Source: Salinicola halophilus
GTDB lineage: Bacteria; Pseudomonadota; Gammaproteobacteria; Pseudomonadales; Halomonadaceae
Assembly: GCF_003206155.1 (NCBI RefSeq)
Contig: NZ_PZJV01000001.1
Coordinates: 471,007 to 535,006 of the forward strand
Direction of reading: 5' to 3'
Length of the DNA stretch: 64,000 nt
A model generated the notes under the pieces. It searched no databases and was not told the origin of the DNA. It saw only the letters and a program-made list of their open reading frames with translations. This document shows, in pieces, positions 16,348-25,077 of this stretch. The translations under genes and the position numbers were made by a program. Each line of letters starts with the position of its first letter. The first letter of the stretch is position 1.

Positions 16348-18165
16348 ATGAGCGGCGAACCGAGCGAAGACCCACACGAACCTGACGAGACGCTGCGCGA
16401 GCGGATCCATTTTCGGGCGCGGTTGGCACGCTACTTCCCCATCGCGAGCTGGCTGCCCTATTACAACCGCCACCTGCTGAGCGAAGACCTGGTCGCGTCG
16501 ATCATCGTCACGCTGATGGTCATCCCGCAGGCGTTGGCGTATTCGATTCTCGCGGGGCTGCCGGCGGTCGCCGGGCTTTACGCCAGCATGCTGCCGCTCA
16601 TTGCCTACTCGATCTTCGGGACCAGCCGAACGCTCTCCGTCGGTCCGATGGCGATCGTCGCGCTGATGACGGCGGCGGCGCTCTCACCGCTTTTCGTGCC
16701 AGGCTCGCCGGCCTACAGCGAGGGAGCGGTCACGCTGGCGATGCTTTCCGGGCTGATGCTCGCCGTCATGGGCCTGTTGCGACTGGGCTTCTTCGCCAAC
16801 TTCTTGAGCCACCCGGTGATCTCGGGACTGCTCACCGCCTCCGGCGTGCTGATCGCGGCGAGCCAGATCGCGGGGCTGATGGGCATCGGCGGCTCAGGGT
16901 TCACGCTGATCGACCAGCTCACCCACATCGCGACCCATCTGGAGAACATTCACCTTCCGACCCTGATCATCGGGGCGGGGGCGCTGGCCTTTCTGATGCT
17001 GATGCGCCGCGCCGCGCCGACGCTTCGCCGACTCGGCCTGTCCGCGTCCGCGGCGACCTTCATCGTGCGCCTCGGCCCGGTCACCGCGGTGACCATCACC
17101 ACGCTGGTCTCCTGGTGGCTTGACCTGCCAGCGCGTGGGGTCAACGTGGTCGGTGACATCCCCGCGCACCTGCCGCCGCTCAGTCTGCCCTCTTTCGATC
17201 CCGGACTGCTGCGGGATCTGTTGCTGCCGGCATTCCTGATCAGCGTGGTGGGCTTCATCGAGTCGGTGTCACTGGCGCAGATGCTGGCCGCGCGGCGTCG
17301 CGAGCGTATCTCGCCGGACCAGGAACTGGTGGGACAGGGGGCGGCCAATATCGCGGCGGCCATCACGTCGGGCATGCCGGTGTCGGGCAGCCTCTCGCGC
17401 ACCGTGATCAACTTCGACGCCGGCGCACGCACCCCGGCTGCCGGGGCCTTCACTGCCCTTGGCGTCGCGCTGGTCATCCTGTTTCTGACCTCCCTGATCG
17501 CGTATTTGCCCATTGCGACACTCGCCGCCAGCATCATCGTCTCCGCCATGACGCTGGTCGACATCAGCGCGCTCAAGCGAACCTGGCGCTACTCCCGCAG
17601 CGACTTCACGGCGATGCTGATCACCATCCTGCTCACCTTTGTCGAAGGCGTCGAAGCGGGCGTCATGGCGGGGGTCGCCGTCTCGCTGGCGCTTTATCTC
17701 TACCGCACCAGCCGGCCGCACACCGCCGTGGTGGGGAAGCTACCGGGCACCGAGCATTTTCGTAACGTGCGTCGTCACGAAACGGAGATCGACAAGGAGA
17801 TCGCGCTGCTGCGCATCGACGAAAGCCTCTACTTCGCCAACGCACGCTATCTCGAGGATACGGTGTACGCCCTGCTGGCCGACCGCCCGGCGATGCAGCA
17901 TCTGGTGCTGATCGGCTCGGCGATCAATCTGATCGACGCTTCGGCGGTGGAAACCCTGGAGTCGATCAACGCGCGGCTCAAGGACTCGCAGATCACCCTT
18001 CACCTGGCCGAGATCAAGGGCCCGGTGATGGATCGTTTGAAGAAGAGCGATCTGCTCGACGAATTGACCGGGGAGGTCTATCTCAGCACCTATGCTGCCT
18101 GGACCGACCTGCGCCATCGACTGGAGAGCGATGCGAGAGCCGGCGATACCGCGCCCGCCGGCTGA
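16348..18165 (+). CDS. SulP-family anion permease with STAS domain
   Basis: An inner-membrane permease of the SLC26/SulP family, which carries sulfate, bicarbonate or dicarboxylates. The 605-residue protein has a hydrophobic domain of about 12-14 helices (residues 50-465) with the family signature VTLMVIPQALAYSILAGLPA followed by VAGLYASMLPLIAYSIFGTS, and GQGAANIAAAITSGMPVSGSLSRT near residue 330. A C-terminal STAS domain follows (about residues 480-590, with LIGSAINLIDASAVETLESI). The substrate cannot be read from sequence; no carbonic anhydrase or sulfate-assimilation gene is adjacent. The start is an ATG with a GAGGCGGCG site close by. It appears to be a single-gene unit. Confidence 0.93.
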   Translation: MSGEPSEDPHEPDETLRERIHFRARLARYFPIASWLPYYNRHLLSEDLVASIIVTLMVIPQALAYSILAGLPAVAGLYASMLPLIAYSIFGTSRTLSVGPMAIVALMTAAALSPLFVPGSPAYSEGAVTLAMLSGLMLAVMGLLRLGFFANFLSHPVISGLLTASGVLIAASQIAGLMGIGGSGFTLIDQLTHIATHLENIHLPTLIIGAGALAFLMLMRRAAPTLRRLGLSASAATFIVRLGPVTAVTITTLVSWWLDLPARGVNVVGDIPAHLPPLSLPSFDPGLLRDLLLPAFLISVVGFIESVSLAQMLAARRRERISPDQELVGQGAANIAAAITSGMPVSGSLSRTVINFDAGARTPAAGAFTALGVALVILFLTSLIAYLPIATLAASIIVSAMTLVDISALKRTWRYSRSDFTAMLITILLTFVEGVEAGVMAGVAVSLALYLYRTSRPHTAVVGKLPGTEHFRNVRRHETEIDKEIALLRIDESLYFANARYLEDTVYALLADRPAMQHLVLIGSAINLIDASAVETLESINARLKDSQITLHLAEIKGPVMDRLKKSDLLDELTGEVYLSTYAAWTDLRHRLESDARAGDTAPAG

Positions 18166-18274
18166 GCGCTTCTTGCTGTGTTTCAGGCTGACCGCCGTTC
18201 GCGCTGATCGTCGTTCAAGCCAAGTCGTCGCTGAGGCTCCTCGATATTCAGGCTAAACCGCTGTTCAGGTGCGT

Positions 18275-19498
18275 TCAGCCGGACCCCGCGAGGCTCAGCC
18301 CCGTCTCGCGACGCTCGGCCAGGCGAAGCAGTGTCTGGAGCGCCTGAAGCGCGGCCTGGTCCACCTTGGGCGCCGGGCTCTTTTCCCGGGAATAGCGGCG
18401 GTTGTCCGGCGTCAACCGGTCATGCCAGCCGCCACGCTCGTGGTCGATGACGTGTTGCCAGACGAAGCCCATCAGCTTGTCGAACGCGCGACCGAAGCGT
18501 GCCTGCCCCGTCAGCGCGTGCAGTTCTGCCGCCGCCGCCAGCCCCCGCGCCTGAACCCAGTAGCACTTGTCGCGGCCCAGCGGCTCGCGGTCGAAATCGA
18601 CGCTCTGGATCATTCCGCCACACTGTCTGTCCCACCCCGCCGCCATCGTTTGGGTGAATCGCCGCTCGGCGGTCTCCAATAGCCATCGCTCGCGGGGGAA
18701 GTGCCTAGACAGGGCGACGAGTTGCCGGACCCACCCCAGCTGCTCGCCGATCTGAACCCCCCATTGCGGCGAGCGACCGTCGAGCGCCTCCTGACGGCGC
18801 GCGAAGCGGTGACGGGAGAAGTCCGGTCGCCACTCGGCGTCGTAATGGGGCCACAGCCAGCCATCGCCCACCGGGGCAAGGCGATGCCACACGAGACGGG
18901 TCACGGCGAGCGCCCGTTCGATCAGCCCTCGCTCGGCGGTGACGGCGAACGCGCCAATCAGCGACGCGACGACATCGAGCTGCGCAGCCGTCGTTCGAGG
19001 TGCCTGCCAGCGACCCTGGGCGTCGACCGCGTCCACGTAGAGCCCGTGGTCGCTATCGAAATAGCGCGTCTCCAGCCGCTTCAGCTCGCGACGCAAAGGC
19101 GCCTGCGCCGCCTCGATACCCGCACCCGCCGCGGCCGCATAGGCGTCGATGACGCCGACGAGGCCGCTGACTCGGTAGGTGGCCGAGTCCGGCTCGCCGT
19201 GATCGAGCGTCCAGGCGTAGTCCCCCGTGCGCGTCTGAAAATGCGTGCTCTCCAGGTAGCGAAGGCCGTGGCGCGCCCAGCTCAGGGCTTCTCGACTGTC
19301 CGTGCGCCGGGCCTCATCGGCGTAGAGGGTGACGAACCCCACGCTCGACAGCAGATGACGCCGCCCCGGGTTGTAGGTGCGCCCATCGTCGCCAAAGTAG
19401 TGATGAAAGCCCGCGTGGGTGTCGATACAGCGCGGGTGGTAGAACTGCACGATACGCTCGATCTGGTGGGCGATCTCGCGTGAACTGGTCAATGGCAT
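18275..19498 (-). CDS. AGE-family sugar epimerase/isomerase (mannose isomerase-like)
   Basis: The product belongs to the N-acylglucosamine 2-epimerase superfamily, cytosolic (alpha/alpha)6-barrel enzymes that interconvert aldoses and ketoses. The start at 19498 is chosen because GGAG lies 6 bases ahead; the open frame extends 23 codons further. At 407 residues it matches bacterial mannose isomerases in length. Family marks include the NPGRRHLLSSVGFVTLYADE region near residue 50 and WLWPHYDAEW, GGMIQSVDFD and YWVQARGLAAAA further on. D-mannose to D-fructose conversion is the best guess; cellobiose epimerase or sulfoquinovose-type isomerase cannot be excluded. No sugar transporter is next to it. 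It diverges from the gntR gene. Confidence 0.82.
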   Translation of the reverse strand: MPLTSSREIAHQIERIVQFYHPRCIDTHAGFHHYFGDDGRTYNPGRRHLLSSVGFVTLYADEARRTDSREALSWARHGLRYLESTHFQTRTGDYAWTLDHGEPDSATYRVSGLVGVIDAYAAAAGAGIEAAQAPLRRELKRLETRYFDSDHGLYVDAVDAQGRWQAPRTTAAQLDVVASLIGAFAVTAERGLIERALAVTRLVWHRLAPVGDGWLWPHYDAEWRPDFSRHRFARRQEALDGRSPQWGVQIGEQLGWVRQLVALSRHFPRERWLLETAERRFTQTMAAGWDRQCGGMIQSVDFDREPLGRDKCYWVQARGLAAAAELHALTGQARFGRAFDKLMGFVWQHVIDHERGGWHDRLTPDNRRYSREKSPAPKVDQAALQALQTLLRLAERRETGLSLAGSG

Positions 19499-19633
19499 GG
19501 CAGGCTCCGTCGGCAAGCGAACGTCATTCGATCTAGCGCGCTTGGGACGACGAACGCCATACGCCACTGGTCGATGATGGGAAATCTCGCGGGATCGAAT
19601 GCCCGTTGGCGAGCGCGGACTTTAGAGGCGAGA

Positions 19634-19765
19634 TGCAGCGGTTTCTGCCCATCGACACCCTGGAGAGAACGCTCGAGCGCCCGGGCTTCAGCGACTACCT
19701 GCAGCGGTTTCTGCCTATCGACACCCTGGAGAAAACGCTCGAGCGCCCGGGCTTCAGCGACTACC
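19634..19765 (+). repeat. 66-bp tandem duplication upstream of gntR
   Basis: Two adjacent 66-bp copies, 19634-19699 and 19700-19765, differ at only two positions: one would be synonymous (CCC/CCT) and one Arg to Lys in the frame that continues into gntR. In that frame each unit encodes 22 residues with core RFLPIDTLE and ERPGFSDYL. An ATG at 19633 with a GAGGCGAG site precedes the first copy. The segment may be a relic of an older gene or an N-terminal extension. The rest of the 461-bp interval 19499-19959 shows no other gene. Confidence 0.85.
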
Positions 19766-19959
19766 TGGCTCGCGAAGTGGGCGCCAGACTAGAGCACGTT
19801 GCCAACCGTTTGGAGGGGACTTCCGATGACACCATCCCGTCTTTTCGGATGTGGCACCGCGTGGCACTCGGACCCAAGCGCCCGTCCCGGACATGCCAAA
19901 ACACCGACGTTCTGTTTGAATGGCGATGGAATCCTCCAGTCCTGACCGTTGCGATAACC

Positions 19960-20673
19960 ATGCCGATATCCGTCTCCCGAAGCGCCGACCCAGCACCGGC
20001 AAGCCAGACCGCCGATGACGCCTATCGTCAGCTAAAGCGAGACATCGTGCGCGGGTCTCATACACCCGGCGGCAAACTCGTCATGAACGATCTGAAAGCG
20101 CGTTACGGGCTGGGTGTCGGCCCGCTTCGCGAAGCGCTGACACGTCTCGTCGGCGAGCGCCTGGTGACCACCGTGAGTCAGCGCGGCTATCGCGTCGCCC
20201 CGCTGTCGCTGGAGGCACTGGAGACGATCTACGATGCCCGCGCCGAGCTCGAGGCACTGCTGGTCAGGCTCGCCATCGAGCGGGGCGACGACGACTGGGA
20301 AGCCGACATCGTCGCCAGCGCCCACCGCCTCTCGAAAATCCAGCGGCTGAAAAGTGCCGAGCAGACCCTCACGCTGTGGGATACCCGACACCAGGCGTTT
20401 CACGACGCCATCGTCGCCGGCTGCGGTTGCGAACCGCTGTTGCAGGCCCGCGCGGCACTGTTCGATCAGGCCCAGCGCTACCGGTATCTGTGGCTTCGCG
20501 ATACGGTTTTCTCCGACGACGCGCTCGCCGACAAGCGGGCGGAACACGACGCGCTGGTCGAGGCGGTGCTGGAACGCCGGGCCGAACTCGCCTGCCGCCA
20601 GGTGCGCGCGCATCTGTTGACGCCCGTCCCTATCATTCGCGAGCGACTCGGTGCCACCCACCTCGATCAGTGA
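19960..20673 (+). CDS. GntR-family transcriptional regulator (FadR subfamily, FCD domain)
   Basis: A cytoplasmic DNA-binding regulator with an N-terminal winged helix (about residues 20-85, including DAYRQLKRDIVRGSHTPGGK, then RYGLGVGPLREALTRLVGER) and a C-terminal FCD ligand-binding domain (residues 95-225) with the usual DARAELEALLVRLAIERG helix and metal-site His residues (HQAFHDAIVAG, EHDALVEAV). The 237-residue start at 19960 gives normal family length, although its ribosome site is weak and the frame stays open upstream through the 66-bp repeats. It converges on the CoA-transferase/GcdH pair, so control of that pair by a CoA-ester precursor is plausible but unproven. The AGE-family gene is the other possible target. 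Confidence 0.88.
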   Translation: MPISVSRSADPAPASQTADDAYRQLKRDIVRGSHTPGGKLVMNDLKARYGLGVGPLREALTRLVGERLVTTVSQRGYRVAPLSLEALETIYDARAELEALLVRLAIERGDDDWEADIVASAHRLSKIQRLKSAEQTLTLWDTRHQAFHDAIVAGCGCEPLLQARAALFDQAQRYRYLWLRDTVFSDDALADKRAEHDALVEAVLERRAELACRQVRAHLLTPVPIIRERLGATHLDQ

Positions 20674-20724
20674 GCCTCGTGCCGGCCATCGCCCGCTCCT
20701 CTCGAACGACACGTCCTCTCCCGC

Positions 20725-21978
20725 TCAGCCGATCACGCCCCGACGCTGAAGCGTACGGCACTCGCTTTCCTCGATGCCCAGCCAGCCCTGCATGACCTCT
20801 CGGGTATGCTCACCGAGCCCCGGCGGCGGGCGCTCACTGCTCGGCCGTTGGCCGTTCATCCGCACGGGGCTCGCCACGAGTCGCATCGGGCGACCGTCGC
20901 CGAGGATGCGCTCGATCTGCATCCCGCGGTGACGTACCTGCGGGTCCGCGAAGACCTGATCGAGGCTGTTGATCGGCCCAGCGGGCACGCCGAACGCCTC
21001 CAGTCGGGCCAGCCAGGCATCACGAGAGTGCGCCTTCAGCCGATCGCCCAGACGGGCGACGAGTACGTCACGGTGGGCGACGCGCTGGGCGTTGGTCACG
21101 AAACGGGGATCGCTTGCCAGCGCGGGATCGTCGAGGGCCTCGGCCAGGCGACGAAACTGATCGTCGTTGCCCACGGTGATGATGAGGTGGCCATCGGCGG
21201 CCGCGAACGCCTGGTACGGCACGATGTTGGGATGGGTGTTGCCCATGCGCTGCGGCGTCTGCCCGGCCGTGAGATAGTTGAGTGCCTGATTGGCGAGCAC
21301 GCCCACCTGCACGTCGAGCAGCGCCATATCGATGTAGGCGCCCTCGCCGCTGTTCGCCCGAGCCAGGAGCGCGGCGAGAATCGCATTGGCGGCATAGAGC
21401 CCGGCGAAGAGATCGGTGACCGCCACGCCGACCTTGGTCGGCTCGCCGCCGGCCTCGTCGGCGGCACCGGTGAGACTCATCAACCCGCCCAGCCCCTGGA
21501 TCAGGAAATCGTAGCCGGGGCGTCCGGCGTAGGGCCCGTCCTGTCCAAAACCGGTGATCGAGCAGTAGACGATCCCCGGATTGTCGCCCTTGAGCGTGGC
21601 GTAGTCCAGCCCGTAGGCCTCGAGCCCACCGACCTTGAAGTTCTCGATCACCACGTCGGCCTGTCGCGCCAGTCGCCTCACGAGAGACTGCCCCTCGGCG
21701 GTGGCGAGATCGACGGCGACCGAGCGCTTGCCCCGATTGGCGCTGAGGAAATAGGCACTGAGGGCACAGGACTCGTCGCCGCCCGCCAGCCAGGGCGGCC
21801 CCCAGCCACGGGTATCGTCGCCTCGCCCGGGCCGTTCGATCTTGACCACATCGGCACCGTAGTCCGCCAGCTGCTGCGTGCACCAGGGCCCGGCCAGCAC
21901 GCGCGTCAGATCGAGCACCTTGATACCGGCCAGGGGTGTCGCGTGATTCGCCCGTGGCGTCTGCTCGTCCATCGCCAC
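20725..21978 (-). CDS. gcdG: CaiB/BaiF-family CoA-transferase (glutarate CoA-transferase-like)
   Basis: Family III CoA-transferases move CoA between acyl-CoA and a free acid. The 417-residue product has the N-terminal signature GIKVLDLTRVLAGPWCTQQLADYGADVVKIE (residues 18-48) and the GRPGYDFLIQGLGGLMSLTG segment whose Asp is the catalytic residue of the family. It starts one base before the end of the preceding acyl-CoA dehydrogenase gene (stop at 21979), so they are translationally coupled. The pairing with a glutaryl-CoA dehydrogenase is the one known from Pseudomonas glutarate catabolism (gcdH-gcdG), where it makes glutaryl-CoA using succinyl-CoA. The substrate is inferred from context. 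Confidence 0.85.
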   Translation of the reverse strand: MAMDEQTPRANHATPLAGIKVLDLTRVLAGPWCTQQLADYGADVVKIERPGRGDDTRGWGPPWLAGGDESCALSAYFLSANRGKRSVAVDLATAEGQSLVRRLARQADVVIENFKVGGLEAYGLDYATLKGDNPGIVYCSITGFGQDGPYAGRPGYDFLIQGLGGLMSLTGAADEAGGEPTKVGVAVTDLFAGLYAANAILAALLARANSGEGAYIDMALLDVQVGVLANQALNYLTAGQTPQRMGNTHPNIVPYQAFAAADGHLIITVGNDDQFRRLAEALDDPALASDPRFVTNAQRVAHRDVLVARLGDRLKAHSRDAWLARLEAFGVPAGPINSLDQVFADPQVRHRGMQIERILGDGRPMRLVASPVRMNGQRPSSERPPPGLGEHTREVMQGWLGIEESECRTLQRRGVIG

Positions 21979-23157
21979 TCAGCCGAACGCCTGGATGCCG
22001 GTCTGTGCCCGGCCGAGAATCAGCGCGTGGACATCATGGGTGCCCTCGTAGGTGTTGACCGTTTCGAGGTTGATCATGTGGCGGATCACCCCGTACTCCA
22101 GCGAGATACCGTTGCCGCCATGCATGTCGCGGGCCTGGCGCGCCACGCCGAGCGCCTTGCCGCAGTGGTTGCGCTTGATCAGCGAGATCATCTCCGGGGT
22201 GGCCTGGCCGCTGTCCAGTAACCGTCCGACCCGCAGCGAGGCCTGGAGGCCGAGCGCGATCTCGGTCTGCATGTCGGCGAGCTTGACCTGCACCAGCTGC
22301 GTCGCCGCCAGCGGTCGCCCGAACTGCTGTCGATCCAGCGTGTATTGAAGGGCGGCGTGCCAGCAGAACTCGGCCGCGCCGAGTACGCCCCAGCTGATGC
22401 CGTAGCGCGCCTTGTTGAGACAGCCGAACGGCCCGCCGAGACCGGAGGCGCCGGGCAACAGCGCCTCGTCGCCGACGAAGACGTCATCGAGCACGATTTC
22501 GCCGGTGTCGGAGGCGCGCAGTGACGCCTTGTTGCCGATACGCGGCGTGGAGAACCCCTCGCTCTCCCGCTCGACGAGGAAACCCTTGATCTTGTCGTCG
22601 TGCGCGTCCGACTTCGCCCACACCACGGCCAGATCGGCGATGGGGCTATTGGTGATCCACATCTTCTGACCGCGCAGGCGATAGCCGCCTTCTACTCGGG
22701 TCGCGCGGGTCTGCAAGCTCGCAGGATCGGAACCGGAGTTGGGCTCGGTGAGGCCGAAGCAACCGATCAGCTCGCCGCTGGCGAGCCGTGGCAGGTAGCG
22801 CTGCTTCTGTTCCTCGGTGCCGTAGGCTTCGATGGGGTACATGACGAGCGATGACTGAACGCTCATCGCCGACCGATAGCCGGAGTCGACTCGCTCGACC
22901 TCGCGCGCGATCAGCCCGTAGGCCACGTGACTCGCCCCGGCGCCGCCGTAGGTCTCCGAGACCGTCGCCCCGAGCAGGCCAAGCTCGCCCATCTCGGTAA
23001 AAATCTCGCGGTCGAAGCGTTCGTGCTCGTAGGCCTCGAGCACGCGGGGAGCGAGGCGTTCCTGGCAGTAGTCCCGCGCCGCCTGTTGGATCTGACGCTC
23101 CTCGTCGTCGAGCTGCTGATCGAAGAGAAACGGGTCGTCCCACTGAAAACCGGTCAT
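21979..23157 (-). CDS. gcdH: Glutaryl-CoA dehydrogenase
   Basis: An FAD-dependent acyl-CoA dehydrogenase that oxidises and decarboxylates glutaryl-CoA to crotonyl-CoA in lysine/tryptophan degradation. The start at 23157 has AGGAG 8 bases ahead and gives 392 residues, the standard length; the open frame reaches 23193. It carries [18 protein letters not shown] (flavin/substrate loop) and near the end [20 protein letters not shown], whose Glu is the catalytic base placed as in human GCDH. The AKYGISWGV-type stretch (here [18 protein letters not shown]) is also typical of this subfamily rather than of short-chain dehydrogenases. It is co-transcribed with the CoA-transferase. Confidence 0.93.
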   Translation of the reverse strand: MTGFQWDDPFLFDQQLDDEERQIQQAARDYCQERLAPRVLEAYEHERFDREIFTEMGELGLLGATVSETYGGAGASHVAYGLIAREVERVDSGYRSAMSVQSSLVMYPIEAYGTEEQKQRYLPRLASGELIGCFGLTEPNSGSDPASLQTRATRVEGGYRLRGQKMWITNSPIADLAVVWAKSDAHDDKIKGFLVERESEGFSTPRIGNKASLRASDTGEIVLDDVFVGDEALLPGASGLGGPFGCLNKARYGISWGVLGAAEFCWHAALQYTLDRQQFGRPLAATQLVQVKLADMQTEIALGLQASLRVGRLLDSGQATPEMISLIKRNHCGKALGVARQARDMHGGNGISLEYGVIRHMINLETVNTYEGTHDVHALILGRAQTGIQAFG

Positions 23158-23253
23158 GGCACTAGCTCCTGGCGAATCGAGGTGATTCGCCAAGCCTACG
23201 CTGTCAGTAATGTCGACACTATTGGCAGAATGTCTACGTTATTGGCTAACGTC

Positions 23254-25077
23254 CTACTCGACCGGCGTCAGACGGGTCTGCCCCGCGGCCGAGACGTCCA
23301 GGCGCAGATAGCGGTCGCAGCGCGGCAGCGCCTCGAAGGCGTGCCCCAGCGCCAACAGCGTTCTGCTGCCCAACCAGGTCTCCAGCTCACGCTTGATGGC
23401 GTTGGCGGTCTCGGCGTCCAGCCCGCTCAGCGGCTCGTCGAGAATCACCAGCGGCGAGTCGCGCAGCATCACCCGAGCGAGCGCCACACGCCGCGCCTGT
23501 CCCCCGGAGAGCTGCCGGCCCTGCTCACCCACCCAGGTCTCCAGACCCTCGGGTAGCGAATTCGCCCACGCCGTCAGCGAGACGCGATCCAGCGCCGCCA
23601 GAAGCGCGGCGTCGTCGGCGTCGGGATCGCCCAGTCGCAGGTTCGCCGCGAGCGTGTCATGAAAGAGTTCGCTGCGCTGCGTCAGATAGCCGATGCGCGC
23701 CCGAGACGAGGCGGCCTCACTGGTGGCCGAATCGCTGTCATTGATCGCGTGATCGTCGAGCATTACGTCCCCATGCGAAGGGGGCAGCAGACCCACGGCG
23801 AGCTCGGCGAGGGTCGACTTGCCGATGCCGGAAGGCCCGATGATGCCGACCCGTTTGCCGGGGGCGATGGCGAGCGTGAGCCCGGCGAGCACCACGCGGG
23901 CGTCACGCGTGACATCCACCTTCTGATAGCGCAGTGCGGGCGCTGCCCCGCTCGGCCCGGCGGAATCGCCATCAACGTCCGGCGCCGCGTCCCGCTCGGT
24001 GGCCACCGGCGCCTGCTGATTGAGCCGCTCGGCGGCCCGCACCGTCGCCCCCAACTGGCCGAAAGCCATCGGCAAGCTGCCGAGCCCTTCTCCCATCGCC
24101 AGCGTTCCCAGTGCGAGCATCACCATGACCGGCCCCGTGACGACCCCATCGCGAAACGCCACGGCGGCGAGCAGCAGTACCGCGAGCACGGTGAGCTGAA
24201 TGGTCAGCGTGACGACGGCATTGCTGACCGCCAGACGTCGTCCGAGCGTCCGCTGGTCTTGCGTCAGCGCGGCCTCCTCCTCCTGCCAGAGCCGACGATG
24301 CCGCTCGACGGCGCGATAGGCGAGCAGCTCCGGGAGCCCCTCGACCTGCTCGATCGCCCGTCCCCGTAGCCGCTCCTGTCGATCCATCCGGCGATGGCTC
24401 GGCCGCCAGCCCCAGATCGCACACCCCAGCGTCCCTCCCAACCAGAGCGGCACGAGAACGACGGCGAGCGTCCACCCTGCCACCGGTAGGAAATGCCCGG
24501 CGAAGAGCGCGAAGCCGGCGATGCCGACCAGCGCGACGAGCGGCGGCGCCAGCAGGCGAAGATAGAGCGAGTCCAGCGTGTCGATGTCCGCCGTCAGCCG
24601 GTTGAGCCACTGTGAAGCGCGACTGCGCGAGAGCGTGGCGGCGTCCAGCTTCAGCAGCCCGGCGAAGACCCGGGCGCGTAGATCCGCCAGCAGCCGCAGA
24701 ACGGTATCGTGATTGTAGAGTCGTTCGAGATAGCGGCTCACCGTGCGCGAGACCGCAAAAAAGCGTATGCCGCTCCCCGGCGTGAAGACGTCGAGATAGC
24801 CCGCCGCGGTCAGGGCCGTCATCGCGGTGGCGGTGATGAACCAGCCGGAGAGCGACAGCAGTCCCAAGGCACTCACGAACGTCGCAAGCATCAGCATCGC
24901 GCCGATGAACAGCCGCCCCCGGCGCTCACCGATGACGCCGATCCAGTGTTCGAGCGAACGAAGCGCCGTGAACGCTCCCGTGGCGGACCGCTGTGATGGT
25001 GGCACCGAGTCAGTTCGATACTGCCCCGTTCGGTGATGACTCGTTTTCCGCTGAGTCGTATGACGATGGCGCCGCAT
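23254..25077 (-). CDS. cydC: Heterodimeric ABC exporter subunit CydC (thiol/heme exporter)
   Basis: CydC with CydD exports glutathione and cysteine to the periplasm and is needed to assemble bd oxidases. The 607-residue protein has a six-helix transmembrane domain (about residues 50-340) and an ABC ATPase with Walker A GPSGIGKST, signature LSGGQARRVALARVML and Walker B PLVILDEPLSGLD. The N-terminal 40 residues are polar and rich in His and Arg, longer than usual; a later start is possible. The start codon shares one base with the cydD stop (TGATG). It is the last gene of cydA-cydB-cydD-cydC. Confidence 0.93.
   Translation of the reverse strand: MRRHRHTTQRKTSHHRTGQYRTDSVPPSQRSATGAFTALRSLEHWIGVIGERRGRLFIGAMLMLATFVSALGLLSLSGWFITATAMTALTAAGYLDVFTPGSGIRFFAVSRTVSRYLERLYNHDTVLRLLADLRARVFAGLLKLDAATLSRSRASQWLNRLTADIDTLDSLYLRLLAPPLVALVGIAGFALFAGHFLPVAGWTLAVVLVPLWLGGTLGCAIWGWRPSHRRMDRQERLRGRAIEQVEGLPELLAYRAVERHRRLWQEEEAALTQDQRTLGRRLAVSNAVVTLTIQLTVLAVLLLAAVAFRDGVVTGPVMVMLALGTLAMGEGLGSLPMAFGQLGATVRAAERLNQQAPVATERDAAPDVDGDSAGPSGAAPALRYQKVDVTRDARVVLAGLTLAIAPGKRVGIIGPSGIGKSTLAELAVGLLPPSHGDVMLDDHAINDSDSATSEAASSRARIGYLTQRSELFHDTLAANLRLGDPDADDAALLAALDRVSLTAWANSLPEGLETWVGEQGRQLSGGQARRVALARVMLRDSPLVILDEPLSGLDAETANAIKRELETWLGSRTLLALGHAFEALPRCDRYLRLDVSAAGQTRLTPVE

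Noticed and set aside
20806-22221. A 471-codon plus-strand frame across the CoA-transferase gene
   Set aside because: It mirrors the CaiB-family gene and the end of gcdH; the real genes have catalytic motifs.
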